From: Culex pipiens pallens
Taxonomy: Eukaryota > Arthropoda > Insecta > Diptera > Culicidae
Reading direction: 5' to 3'
Assembly (NCBI RefSeq): GCF_016801865.2
Contig: NC_068939.1
Span: forward strand, 72,096,100 to 72,160,099
Length of the DNA stretch: 64,000 nt
A program made the translations under genes and the position numbers. Of this stretch, positions 1-11,347 are shown in pieces. Each line of letters begins with the position of its first letter. The stretch's first letter is position 1. A model generated the notes under the pieces. The model searched no databases. It saw nothing but the letters and a program-made list of their open reading frames with translations, and was not told the origin of the DNA.

Positions 1-71
1 AAGAACTTATCCCCGAGACCCATCTACCACGGGCCGCCCAGCATCTCCGGCGGCGCGGCCTGGACCACCAG
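1..71 (+). CDS. possible 3' part of a coding exon, gene unknown
   Basis: The first 69 bases read as an open frame from base 1 in which 21 of 23 codons end in G or C, as in well-used mosquito exons. The translation is rich in Pro, Gly, Ser and Thr and ends ..GGAAWTT. The block stops at CCAG followed by GTGATA, an acceptable splice donor that would leave a codon split after two bases; without splicing the frame ends at TGA (73-75). The exon start lies outside the window. The two other forward frames are also open but have weaker third-position GC. I do not recognise the protein. GC-rich DNA gives open frames by chance, so this is a lead only. Confidence 0.3.
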
Positions 72-140
72 GTGATACTCATTAATTCGTTAACACAAAA
101 GTACAATATTTTATTGAGAGAAGGAGCGAGCGAGCGCGAG

Positions 141-243
141 CTCGCCAGACACCCAGGAAGATCACGCCGACGACGACGAGGATCCCCCGTCGGACAAGTC
201 ACACTTACTCACCGCGGAGACCTTCGGGAGGAGCGCCAGGTAG
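141..243 (+). CDS. possible coding exon or C-terminus, gene unknown
   Basis: A frame with strong third-position GC (22 of 25 codons over 163-237) encodes an acidic, Ser/Thr-containing stretch including EDHADDDEDPPSDKS and ..LLTAETFGRSAR, ending in a TAG at 241-243. Alternatively CCAG with GTAGCC at 240 is a weak donor. An AG at 139-140 would join it in frame to the candidate exon at 1-71 through a 69-nt intron, a typical mosquito size, but the polypyrimidine tract before it is poor. It overlaps a rival minus-strand exon (213-287) that has better splice sites, so at most one of the two is real. No family was recognised. Confidence 0.25.
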
Positions 244-3200
244 CCCGACCGCGACCAAGACGACGCCCGAGATCGAGACGAGAGATTCTGTTAATTAAGA
301 AATATACAAACAATCTGAGCGGGCGAGTTAGCTCGCGAGCGCGATCACTCCCTCGTAATTACCCCGTGAGCGTTGACTCACCGCCGGGATGTGACACATG
401 ACCCGCGGGTCATTGAGCCGATCGCTCAATTACGGGCACGCGCGATCGCGGAAAAGAAAGTGTGGGAAAAAGTGTGCGATTTTTCCGAGGTCCGAAAATC
501 GCGCCGAGGTAAACAACTCGGCATCGTTGTTGCATAAGTTTTGAGGTTATGTATGAGCGTTAGCGTGCGCGCGCGGGTTAATGGAATGTTGTTGCCCGCC
601 CGCTGTGTTGTGCACAAGTGATCGCCGGTGTACGTCTTCAGCGATCTTGACACTTGCGTCAAATCTGACGTTTGCGGAAAACGTAAACAATAACATTTTT
701 TTCGAAAAAGTTTCGAGACTCCGTTAGAAATGTTGATATTAAAATCGACGTAAAATTTGGCGTTGGCAATAAATGTAAATCTGACGGCTCAAATTGCACG
801 TTGACGTTTGATACCCCATTGGAAATGTCGACACCAGCTCGATGTAGAGCAATCGCGTCAGAAAAGATCCCACAACGGCTACGCGATCGCTCTAGTAGCA
901 CTTTTCGGCAGCCTAATTGCTTCATCAAGCCGGCGAGGTCAGCGAAAGCGATCCCGGGTTGAGTAATTGGTCACCATTAATAAAAAGCTCATTTTGGTCA
1001 CGACGATGATAGAACCTACCGCTTCCCAAGGGTTCCTCGGGGGTAATTAATTGCTAGATGATTTATCCCGACGAATGCTTACCTGAAAAGAGATAGAGAG
1101 AAGGAAAGGAAACCATTAATAGCTGGATTTGTCCGCGCGGGCGAGGATTCTGTTTACTTTTGTGTCACACTTTTTTTTCGAGAAAGTCCAAATCCCGGCA
1201 AGAATGTACGGGCGCGCGAACGCGCTCGACTTCTGGGAAATTAGGATCAGCCGCCCGGAGTCGACAAACTAATGACAAAACGAACGACGAATTAGTCGTC
1301 GTCGACGACGGCGACGGGCAGGTGAGAAAATCTCCCAAATTGGATTAACTTTTTCCTCTCTTTGTTGACGTTTGATGGAATCCAGAGTTCCAGAGATGAA
1401 CGGGGGCCCCCTAAACGATTTGCCGTAAGTCGAAATAATTGTGTGTGTACTTTTACAAATAAATAGGCAATTCAGTGTGAGGAGACCCGGAGGCGGCACC
1501 GCTTTGACGTCTTCCATGGGAACCGATGGTCCGCGAGGTAAGAGACCCATAGGGAACCTCGAACCTCGAACACGTTTATTGATTCGTTACCCTTAATATC
1601 GATAATTTAATAACAGCTGACAGAACGAGCACCGGGGGCGGCAAGTTTGTTAGCCGGAGGTTCCCGTCCCGGGAACGGGCAGCGAAAAAAGAAAACAAAC
1701 AAACAAACCAGCGACCACAGACTCCCGGCTCCCCCCCGTGGCCGTCCCCGTGTATATCGATAATTTCACGCTGAAATTATCGTACAAGAGCGAGAGTTTT
1801 ATGAGAACGAAGTGCCGAACCGCGCGCGGGTACTCTGTGTGGCGAATGAGGTTATGTGCTTGTTTACCGTTCCTATTAGCAGCGGTTTCCGAGCGGTAGC
1901 GGGCGTTCTAGCCGATCCTAGGACTTCCCGAAACCAGTTCTCCGCCGGGGAGAGAACTCCAACCAGCTCTCGCGGAGCGAGGTGAAAAAGACAACAATGC
2001 AACGGAATAAAATCCAATAATAATAAAAATATCTTAAAATAAACATAAATTATTCCTCGTCTACAGGCCAACCTGCCCCGACGGAGATCGTCCCGGGGCA
2101 TCTACCTTGGTGTCCGCCACGGGCTGTGTGTTTTTGTTATAATTTTACAAATATGCCACCCAAAGGCGCTCTGCGCGGTGATATCATTGTTCTCATTGGC
2201 ACCTCACGCCACGATCTTCACGGCCACGACGGTTCGTTCCAGTCTCCGGGGCCGGCCGCCATCAATTCCCACGCCTTTGAACTGGCCCGAACCTGGGCGA
2301 CGACGAGGAGGTGTTTTGGTGTATGCGCTTTTATTGTTACACTTCGCCGTCGTCGTCCCAGTTTGGGGGGCCAAACCGGTTGACCACCACCGCGGTTTAC
2401 GATTCCTTCGGAGTCTGGCAGGATTAGCGTTATCGATGCGTCTTGTTTGGGAGCTGTAATGACCCCTGCCGTAATCGCCACTTGCCAAGGCGAACTCCAT
2501 TACCGAACATTTCTACGCTTTTGAGTTGAGACCGGTTTGGTCCTGCCGGGCGAAAAGTGCAACCTCATTCGGAGGATCGCCTCATCCTAGATTCCGGGGC
2601 CAAACTTTCTCACGTTTATTTGTCCGGGGCCCCGAAAGGGGCCCCACCGTTAATGTATCTCGGTTCTAATTTTCACTAATTACTTCCCATGATGATGATG
2701 CTGCTGCTGCGTTCCGGAGGAACGAGAGCAACCCTTCCACCACCGCACCTTTCCGTGGGGAAATGGGAGTAAAAACAAAGGAAAATTACCCGGAATTAGC
2801 CACTTCAGGGTAGACTCCGCCGCCGCCACCACCGTAGAGTGGCCACTTTTGGGAGCTCTAGTTCACACGCAGGTAGTACTCGCAGTCATTACTTCCCCCG
2901 CACCGCTTCGCGATGCGTTGCCGGGGTTTGTCCCGACCGACACCTTTCTTGCGGTCGGGGGCGCTATCTGCACCGTGCAATCAGCTGATTTCGGGTAATT
3001 TTCGAGCTACCGCTCGAAAGATAGTGGTTTTACGTACAACTTCGATGTCTTTTCACAGCTGGATCGGATGTGGGCCTGTTCTAATTTGCAATGTTTAAGA
3101 TTGCTTCGATCAGCTGCTTTGTGATTGTTTTGCGCGCAGCTGTCAAACCGACCGAGGGGTACGCCACTGCGTTCTCACGATTTTGTTTTAAGAATCCGAT

Positions 3201-5437
3201 TTCCAGTGGGGGCGCGCACACACACTCAGGAATTATAATTACCGATTTTCGTTCAGGTTATTATCGGGAACCCGCGGCGCGGCGGAGGGCCTTCTTTATG
3301 TCTCTATTTAGCTCCGATTTAACCATTCTCCCGAGATCTAACATCTCGGCCCCCTTCGGAACCAAGGGGCTTATCGGCGGGTTCGCTTTGCGGCCGCGTT
3401 CTTTTCCGGTGATCATCGAGAGCGCGAGGGGCAACCCAATATTGGAAAGTGGATTTTCTCACGCACACACACACACTTTTGTGCTTACCTCGCGATTGAG
3501 AGAAGGTGGAGAATGGGGTAAATTGATTCAATTAGTCAATTGGAAATGGGGAAAATTCGAGCAAGTAGAGCATGACAGTCGGGGGGGGTGCGACACGATG
3601 GAAGCTGCATGCGTCGTCAACGGCCCGCGACTTCTTCGCCAAGATCAGCCAATGGGGTGGTGCTCAGGGAAGCAACAACAGCACCAACACAAACAATCTG
3701 TGTGGGCGAAAACACCACGGAGCACGGCGATCGTAAACAAGCTCCATTCCCACTCGATATTTACATACAAATAATCAGACTATAAGCGAGGTGCCCGGGA
3801 GGTTTTGTGTTTGCTTTTCTTCTCGTTGCGCGGGGTCGGCTCCTCCGACTCGTTTGGGGGTTCCTGGAGCATCTCCGTCGGAGGTTCTCACACCGCCGAG
3901 ATGACGCGATTCTTACGACGGGGCCCGTATGTCACCGCGCGAAGAATCCATGTACTCTCGATTCCTCCTTTGCATACTAATGGAGTAATCGATGAGAGGT
4001 TAGGGCATCTTCAAACTCTGAAGAAGTGGTAGATTTTGTCGAGATATTTTGGAAGAAAACAATGACCGGGAGATGTCCGCGCTACTCAACAAAAACAAAA
4101 CCGGGACGTAAAGAGCTTAATTTGTCCCGGAACGCGAAGCGCTATGGGAACGGAATTGGTTTTAATAACTCAATCCTGGGTAGTTTACGGAGAGGTAAAC
4201 GCTGGAGACCAGTGGGAAAGCCTTCCTCAGCTAATGGTAATGTCAATCATCATCTGGAGAGGGGGTTTTGTGATCATTTTTGGAATGTCAAGAGGAAATA
4301 TTACGGTACTTCCTGCGAGCGCAAGTGTCATGACCATGGGAATCGCTGGCGCGACAGCATTTTCGAAGTTCAACGTTCCCGATTCGTCCGAAGGTTAGCC
4401 CCCACTTGGGAACCGTTAGCACGTAGGCCGTTTAAAAATCATAAACTTGCCGCCGGCGGTGCACCAGTTCGCCGTTTAACGGGTGCAACATTGTCTCATC
4501 TCACCCAGAGATCGGTGAACCGCGATAGCGGCCATTTCTCACCTGACCCGGCTTTGTCGGAAAGTATCAAATTTCCATTGACGCGCCCGCAGGAGTCAAA
4601 TATTTTTATGAGCAGCGCATGATTTGTGTACCAACACCCGCAGAACGATCGCATGAATCATTCATTCATGGGCGCATTACCGGATCGCGTGTTTTTTTAT
4701 TTCTTTTTGGTGTTGATGTTCGTCGTCGTCGTTGGTTCCGTCCTTACTTTTTTATTTATATTCATAATCATATTGTGTGCGGTGCACCACGAAAACGAAA
4801 CCAACAACCGGGATTCTTCCTCTTTGCACGGGACGGGTCGTATCCGGTGAGACAACTCTGCTGTCACCAGTTCGATACCTGTGACAAGTGTCAAAGGGTA
4901 GCGAGTTCCAGTCCTGACGAGATCATTCAGGTGTCGGAGGGTCCAATCTTAAACAGGCTACCAACTCGCCACTTCGGCTATCGAATCACTGAAACGAGTG
5001 TGTTCACAACACCTTGTTGGCAAGCCGCCACCGCGAGTTGGCAAACCTTTCGGTTAATGAGCGTGAAAATCAGCACTCAGCCAGCCAACTGCAACCGCGC
5101 CGAGTAACCTACCTCGCCGACGTGCATTCGGTTTCTCCCTGTGTGCATTTCTAATGAGGCTAAAGCCCGTTGCGCTCAAGTGAGCTTAACACAAAATCGC
5201 GAGCGCGAACGCGCGCGCCCGGTCTGAATCAGAGCGAAACATGAAGAAAACAGGTACGCCCGGTGCGTTTCGAGCTTTCCACAGAAATTTGTACCGACGA
5301 AAAACAATTCACCGGAATGATAATGAGCGCGAGGGGGGCGACCCTTCCGCGTGACGGAATGTGTTGCCCGCCCGCCGGGCAGCTGTCAAACCGGCGCGAC
5401 ACCTAGCGGCGGGCATTTTAAAATTCCGAGTCTGCTA
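244..5437. other. unique, GC-richer stretch without a convincing gene
   Basis: Apart from the small exon candidate at 1,476-1,537 nothing here can be assigned. The sequence is low in repeats and has many open frames in all six phases because GC is near one half, including a chance-like 227-codon frame at 3,091-3,774 and a chain of frames at 3,805-5,107. There are short purine/pyrimidine runs, CA runs (near 3,220 and 3,465) and A-rich tracts (2,005-2,050). It resembles intron or regulatory DNA of a large gene; this is inference. Confidence 0.35.
1476..1537 (+). CDS. possible small coding exon, gene unknown
   Basis: A 62-nt block lies between an acceptor (..GGCAATTCAG) and a strong donor, GAG then GTAAGA. 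Read in the phase left open by the candidate exons upstream it gives 20 uninterrupted codons, containing RRPGGGTALTSSMGTDGPR, and leaves a one-base overhang. Acceptors at 1,616 and 2,066 could continue it: the first leads to a stop at 1,772-1,774, the second into a longer open frame. The phase agreement across the candidates is the only link between them. The product is unrecognised and might equally be noncoding. Confidence 0.22.
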
Positions 5438-5620
5438 CACAGAGAAAAAAGAGTTCCCAAAATCGTGAACAAGCGTTCATGAAAATGGGAACCACGAACA
5501 AAGTGTTCAAATTCCATGGTACGATTTTGAAAAACGTACCATGGGATTTGAACATTTTGTTCGTGGTTCGCATTTTCATGAACGCTTGTTCACGATTTTG
5601 GGATCTTTTTTTTCTCCGTG
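5438..5620. mobile_element. 183-bp hairpin MITE, copy 1
   Basis: The element is almost one long inverted repeat: it starts CACAGAGAAAAAAGAG and ends CTCCGTG, and both arms fold around a centre near 5,529 with few mismatches. It is flanked by TA on both sides (5,436-5,437 and 5,621-5,622), consistent with a 2-bp target duplication. A second 183-bp copy lies at 39,075-39,257. It has no coding capacity; the ORFs inside are by-products of the palindrome. This is the only clear repeat in the first 11.9 kb. Confidence 0.8.
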
Positions 5621-8355
5621 TAATACCAGATTCCAGATGTTGGCGAAAAGCTAAGCACGGTGGAACCAGAAATTGAGGTTAAACCCCGTCATAAAACTAG
5701 AATCGGCTTCTCTGCTGTCAAAACACCCAAACAATAGGCAAAACGAGCCCCGGCGATCGTCGCCGGGCGAAAAATTACTCCTCAATCGGTTCTTGTTTGT
5801 TTTTGTCCTACCGGTCCTCCTCCTCCTCCCTTTCCAACCGACCTTCGCCTCCTTGCCGGGCCATTGTTGCGGCGACGGGACCCCGGAACGAACCGGTCGT
5901 CGTCCCTCCATATAAAATCATTTATTGATATGTTGATTTCTTTTATTATCGATTCCCTTCCCAAACTGTCCGCTTCTTCCCCATTCCCAAACTGTCACCA
6001 CCGGGTTGCGCTTCGATCCTTCTTTACAATCCATGAAATTACAATAATGACATCGACACGAAGGGGAAAGCCGACTCTCCGAAAAGGATTCCTAGCCGAT
6101 GACAGCAGAGCGCGCGACACAATAGCGCGCCATGTCAGCCCCCATCATCCCGCCGCTGAACTATATTACCGCGACCGCGACGTGACATCGCGCAGTGAGA
6201 AACTGAGTGACAGCCGAGGGGCCGGACACTCGCGCGCCGGCGCACCTCACCACGAAATATGATAAAACGGTGAACCTGCGCGAAACAAAGGACGAATAAA
6301 TATGCCCAAAGGCGCTAAACCGGCCACCACATCTCGCGCGCACCAGACAATGCCCGGGGTTGCACTTTGGCCCCGGCAGTCGGCGAACGCGCAAAGTGAC
6401 AAATGTTCCCGCGGGCCCACGTACCGCGCGCAGCGGTACGAGAGGAACTGAGAAATGCCAGCTTCTGCAAAACGAAAAGATAAATAAAGGTTCTGGAAGC
6501 GGAGTCCCGAAAAAATAAATAATAAAACTGCGCAGCGAAGCTGCTGTCGCGAAATCTTCCCGAAATGGACAACGCCGAGGCTTCTGAATAAACACAGAGT
6601 TCGGGAAAAAAGGCACGGTGTGGCGCCCCCCTCGCCAAGTGTCAACGCGACAGCGGTTTGTTTACAAAACAAACGCGCCCGCTCTCTGACCCATTTGTAT
6701 GCAAACAGAACCGTCGTCGAAGATGACACACGCACGACACAGTGAGAAAATCCCAAGTCCCCGGGGCCCTGGGACGTAAACAGAGTCGGGGCGTAACACA
6801 ATGTATGGCATAATTACTGAGCAAACTGTTTAATCTACGGCAAATATTGACAGCTCATTTGATTTTTGTTCGTCCCACCCCGATGTGTCGGAACAAGTGT
6901 GCGTGGAATGTCGACGAACAATACCGGAGAGGGCGCTTCTAGGTTGTTCAACTGGGCGACAACACAACAAATGGGGCCATTCTAGTCGCGTCGGGGTTCT
7001 CGTGTTTGCCGAACGGAACGTGAGAATTACCCGTGTCGCACCTTTGTCGAGCGTGGAACGTCAAGTCGACTTGGGGAAAGTCGAAATTCTGACAGCTCGA
7101 ACGTCGACACAATTTGAGAAGGTCAAACTCCTCGCTTGGAAGCAGAAACGAGCACGAAGAGCCGGTGACCTTTTCCCAACCACCAATAAACACTCAAAAT
7201 GAGGTTGTCGCTAGACAAATTCAGCAATCGCGTGTCACGCGATGTCAGTCACGCTTTTGGGGGCCACCCCATGTAGGGGGGCGTAGCCCCGCTACCGTTT
7301 GTTCGCTAGAATGTCGGTCAGATGTCGCGCCATTTCTTCGAAATCGACCAATTTTGACGATTCTAGGTTTTGAAAGTGAGTTCTTCGAACTACACTTGAT
7401 TTACGGAGTGGAGCTGAAGATCCCAAGCCTTAAACGACGCCCTAACCCGCAAACCTCACCGGCAATTGATCGAGTTCAAAGTAGTGACCCGTTTAAGGTG
7501 TCGCATCGCAATGGTTCTCAAATAAACAACTGTCAGCCGCGACGAGGTGAACCACTTCACCGGAAATTCCTCCCACGTTATTTCACACTCGTTCCGCACC
7601 GCTGCACCGAGGGACAATTATCTTTATTCGATATTTATTTCCGCTCCCGAGGTCTCTCCGAGGTACTTGTCGTGGCCGACATGAATTCCCACGTAAAGTT
7701 TTCTCCCATTATGTTTTCAAAAAGGCCCAAGACGTGTGAGTTTAAAAAATTGGCCCTCTTTAGCGTGCTCGTGTACGTAATCTTGCGCCGTCCAAATTAG
7801 GTTCCCTCGCAGGGTAACCAATTGGGCGCTGATTTGGCCATTTCGCCATAATTAATAAGGCACACGGTGCCGGCGCGGCAGCAACAACGGAGGCAATCAA
7901 CACGCCAATGCCACCCCGTAGCCATGCCGTGCTGAGGGGCAAATAATAGAAACGAGTTTTCACAATTCAATTTCCAGTGGCGGCGCGGGCCTCCAAAGCC
8001 CCGGCTGAAATTGGTGCAATCTTCGATTTTCCGTTTAAATTGATTTAATAAGATTGCCAAATTGGGCGAGTGAAGACGACCGCTGGAAAGGGGCGGCTTG
8101 CGGGGCTACGCCCCGCGCAGTGATTGCGTAAAGCGCCCCGTTGAAAGTAAACAAGCTAGTTGGCAAGATAAGATAGGGCACCTCGGGAAAGTACCGACAA
8201 CGCATTCCGGAATACCTGTCAAAACACGTTCGCGGGATTAGTCATGAGCCACTTGGCTTCCAGAATTGACCAATTCGCGAAATAATAACTCCACGCGCGA
8301 GAGTTCAGTGACACCGGAGTGTTACATCACCCTCGAGCTGCCCATCCTAGACGCA

Positions 8356-8373
8356 GGGGTGACGCGTCACCCC
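8356..8373. repeat. 18-bp perfect palindrome
   Basis: GGGGTGACGCGTCACCCC is its own reverse complement. It contains a CRE/ATF-like TGACGCGTCA core, so it could be a bZIP dimer site, but that function is inference. Confidence 0.6.
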
Positions 8374-8734
8374 CTGAGACTGAAAGTATGCCAAGAGCGC
8401 GAGCGGTGACGTATGCGCTGGAATTTCTCAACTCGTGACCGGCGAGTGCAGCGTATTCAGTTCCGTCTGCAGCGTTGAGTCATGCGACCTTGCGCGTATC
8501 TATAGCGAGAGTCCGGGCGGCAATCGATAGCCGGGAGTTCCGGGGAATTCGAGCAGGTGACCTACATTTAGGTGTTTTAAAAATGATGCGCCCCTGAAGG
8601 GGCGCTTTGAAAAACAGCAATCAACTCGTTTCCAGAGGCCTGCATAATGTATTTTAAGGTTATTTTCGAACTAATTAGACCGTTTACACTCAGTTGAAGC
8701 TGAAATTGCTCCGGTAAACAGTGCTGAGCCCTAA

Positions 8735-8776
8735 TTGGCGCCCTCCGGGAGCGCTCAGCGCCCGGGAGGGCGCCAA
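8735..8776. repeat. 42-bp GC-rich stem-loop
   Basis: The arm TTGGCGCCCTCC returns inverted as GGAGGGCGCCAA, with further pairing toward the centre at GCGCT/AGCGC. It is unusually stable compared with its surroundings. Related short GC hairpins occur near 7,277, 8,100, 8,590 and 9,380. Confidence 0.6.
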
Positions 8777-10796
8777 CTGTTTAAAATCCGCAACTCTAGA
8801 TCAAATTCGCCCAGCTGCAGCTTGAAGGTCACGCGTTTAAAGCGAGCTGCCGCGGTTATTAATCGGCGGCGGCGGCGTTCGCCACACATGTCCAGACGTG
8901 TTTGATCGTGAACTCTCGTACGGATTGAGCGCTGCGCGCACGCTAGTTTCTGTTATTGCTGGCTGACAACGTTGCGAAACACAGCGGAGGACGGAGGGCG
9001 TCTCTGTGCTCTAGGTGTCCGCTTTTTTATGAATGAACTTCGGGAGGGCTGAGGTCCCGGACGCAGGGGGTCGGACAATCGATACGATTCGTTTTTTTTA
9101 TTTTTTGCTTTGAAGGGAGAAAGATCTATTTATCCAGCAACCCGGGAGTGTAGGTGCGACGAACCGCTGCGCCGAGTAGGTAGATCTCGAGAGGTAGAGG
9201 TTTATGGAAGTTGGCTCATTCATGGATTTGTGAGTGCCGACTGTGGAGAGTCCCGCTTGGCGGAGAAAGCATTCTCCATTGGCGTCATGCCCATCATCGA
9301 TCCAGGTCGTGCAATACCGTCGGGGGGATTGACAAGTGCGTGGGAAATAAACAAAATTGATTCAATTATTCATCCAGTGAAGCTGGGGCGCTCGGGCGCC
9401 CTCAGCGCCCTCCCCCCCACTAACTTGAACCCACAACAATAGACGCTGACGCGTCAGCCACGCGACGTTTGACGTTTCAGACTCTCTTAAGACACCTCTT
9501 TAACGACTCCAAAGCGGAGCGGGGGCGCCTACGCGCGCGCGCGCCGAAACCACCAGGTCTCGAAATGGGAACTGTTGAACCCCCCGGTACCGAAAATCGG
9601 GGGCGCGTAACCTCACTCTGCACGCGCAGTTTTGACAGCTTTACAGCTTGTTTACATTAATGGCGCGCAGAAATAATAGAGCTCCGAGACCTTTATTTGC
9701 AACCGCCAAAACCGCCGGAGAAAAGCGTCGGAAAAAAATACAAACTTTCTAATCGCAATTCGAAAATTTTCGCTAATGTTGTTTAATTACATAAAAAGCG
9801 CACGGTGTAGGGCCCGACGGGCTTCCGACGGTCCGGCAGTACCGTTCCACTCTCGTGCCCGGCAATCCGGCGAGTTACAACCGACCGAAAGCGAGCTTAA
9901 TTTGATTTGGGGGGAAATAATTGAGCCTGCTTGAGGCCGCAAATGGACTTGTGCAGGGTAATCTACGGGGACGGAGCAATAGCCATAAGTTACGACCCGA
10001 ATCAAGTGGGATTAAGGGGGATCTTAAGGTTTGGAGGAGGATTTCGAGAGGGGAAGATAATGCGATTCTTCTGGTTGACAGCATTCTTTTGTTTTCTTGA
10101 AGTCACGTTGAAAGTGATAGGAGGGTGGATGTTCTTGAAATTTCCACCAATTTCTGCTCAATTTTTACAGTTTCCGAGTGAAACTTTACGTTACCTCACT
10201 GTTGATTGACCTTGGTTGATTCTTGAGTCAAGTCAATGTTTATTAACATTGAGGTAACGTAAGCTGTCACATGAAGTTGAAACGAGGGGTTCATCAATAC
10301 GTTTGAATTGAATAAATTGCCAAATTTGGTTGTGTATAAAGTGTGTAAAGATCTTCAAAATTGATCGAATCTTTTTTAACATTCTTGATTTTTTTTAAAA
10401 TGTCAACAAGTCTTGTCAAATAAACATTAATTTGTGGTTATACCATTTTTAATGTTCTAATTACTGTCATTTCCAAACTTTTTATCTATAAAAAAATCAT
10501 CAAATTGACCCAATTTTGTATTAGATTATCAGCATAACTGTCGCATTGACATTGAACGAGGGGGTGTCACTGTGCTGTTTGTTCGAATAAATCAAAAATA
10601 GAAAAAAACATTGAAAATTCTAGTTTTTTTTTATTGAAATTTTTGTTAAGAATCAAGCAATTTACTCGGAAATGCTCAAACCAACTTTAAATTTAGTGTA
10701 GAAATTATAACTTCAAACTAAAATAGCACAAAACCGGCAATAAATTGCACAACTCCCTAAATTCGCCCTAAAACCCATTCTTCGCCCCCAACTTAC

Positions 10797-11345
10797 CCAT
10801 TGCTATCGTATCCAGAAGTGGGAGTGAATAAAATTTCTAGTTTCCTCGAGCTTCCTTCCGGAACTGTGGACTGCAAGAACTCGCTCTTGGTCTGCTACTT
10901 CCGTTCCGAGCGGCCAAATTGCCTCAATAAAATTCGGTTCACTTCACTTTTGCTTTTGCTGCTGCAGCAAACGAGGACACACTTTTTTGCTGTTGTTTTT
11001 TTTTCCTGAGAATTTATTCCACTTCTATTGATTGCTCGATTTTTTGGACCCCCACACAAAGCTGACGACGTTCACGCACTTCGATAACTTTTTTTTCGAA
11101 ATTTCTTCGATTCACCACCAAAACTCCCCAAAATCGCTCGAAACTTCCTTCGATACACCTGGATATTCGGGAACGACCAAAAACTTCTCTCGCTTAAACC
11201 GGCTTAGCCGCAAACGCTTCAGAACGTCCTGAACGACGACGTCAGAACGAAAACTACAAGGAGAAGAGGACAGAATACACACGAGCCGTGCTTGGTTGGT
11301 TTGGACGTGCGGCGATCCACTCCCGACGATGTCTAGCGATTGACT
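10797..11345 (-). other. first exon: 5' UTR and start codon of an unidentified minus-strand gene
   Basis: Reading leftward from an initiator-like A at 11,345, the sequence runs about 545 nt with no ATG on this strand; in fact no ATG occurs from 10,801 to about 11,500. The first ATG (10,800-10,798) sits in the context TAGCAATGG and is followed at once by a strong donor, GTAAGT (10,796-10,791). The leader has the A-rich CAA/GAA/CAGCAG texture common in insect 5' UTRs. The exon would contribute only Met plus one base of codon 2 (starting with G, so Gly, Ala, Val, Asp or Glu). The rest of the protein lies beyond a long first intron, possibly outside the window, so the gene cannot be named. Long TATA-less leaders of this kind are typical of insect developmental and neuronal genes, which is background and not proof. 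Confidence 0.6.
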
Positions 11346-11347
11346 GG
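11313..11347 (-). promoter_or_regulatory. predicted Inr + DPE core promoter
   Basis: On the minus strand ACCAGTCA resembles the arthropod initiator (A+1 at 11,345). Exactly at +28 to +33 the sequence is GGATCG, matching the RGWYV(T) downstream promoter element except for its last base. No TATA box was seen. The strict Inr-DPE spacing and the ATG-free leader downstream support each other. A second initiator-like TCAGT exists on the plus strand near 11,397, so the region could fire in both directions. Confidence 0.5.

Larger units (their letters stand above)
5621..10796. other. unique stretch, probably first intron of the minus-strand gene starting at 11,345
   Basis: No gene could be supported. 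The segment lies 3' of a predicted minus-strand donor (10,791-10,796) and so would be that gene's first intron if the next exon lies further left. It holds several GC-rich perfect palindromes between about 7,270 and 9,420 and AT-rich DNA from about 10,200 to 10,790. Open frames such as 7,114-7,800 (+) or 6,247-6,801 (-) have no recognisable domains. A minus-strand acceptor-like site at 6,465 and a donor at 6,250 bound one further candidate exon. Confidence 0.35.

Noticed and set aside
1071..1100. Strong minus-strand acceptor CTATCTCTTTTCAG
   Set aside because: The DNA after it (GTAAGCATTCG..) stops within seven codons in the phase of the ATGG exon and shows no coding bias.
3091..3774. 227-codon plus-strand ORF
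   Set aside because: No domain or signal, mixed codon bias, poly-CA encoded HTH runs, and balanced base composition makes such lengths plausible by chance; other frames here are similarly open.
3805..5107. Chain of three plus-strand ORFs with overlapping stops and starts, like a bacterial operon
   Set aside because: No ribosome-binding sites or recognisable products, and the flanking DNA is insect-like. Overlap by a few bases happens by chance in GC-balanced DNA.
7114..7800. 228-codon plus-strand ORF
   Set aside because: The translation has no family features and the frame crosses a palindromic patch near 7,277; judged to be chance.
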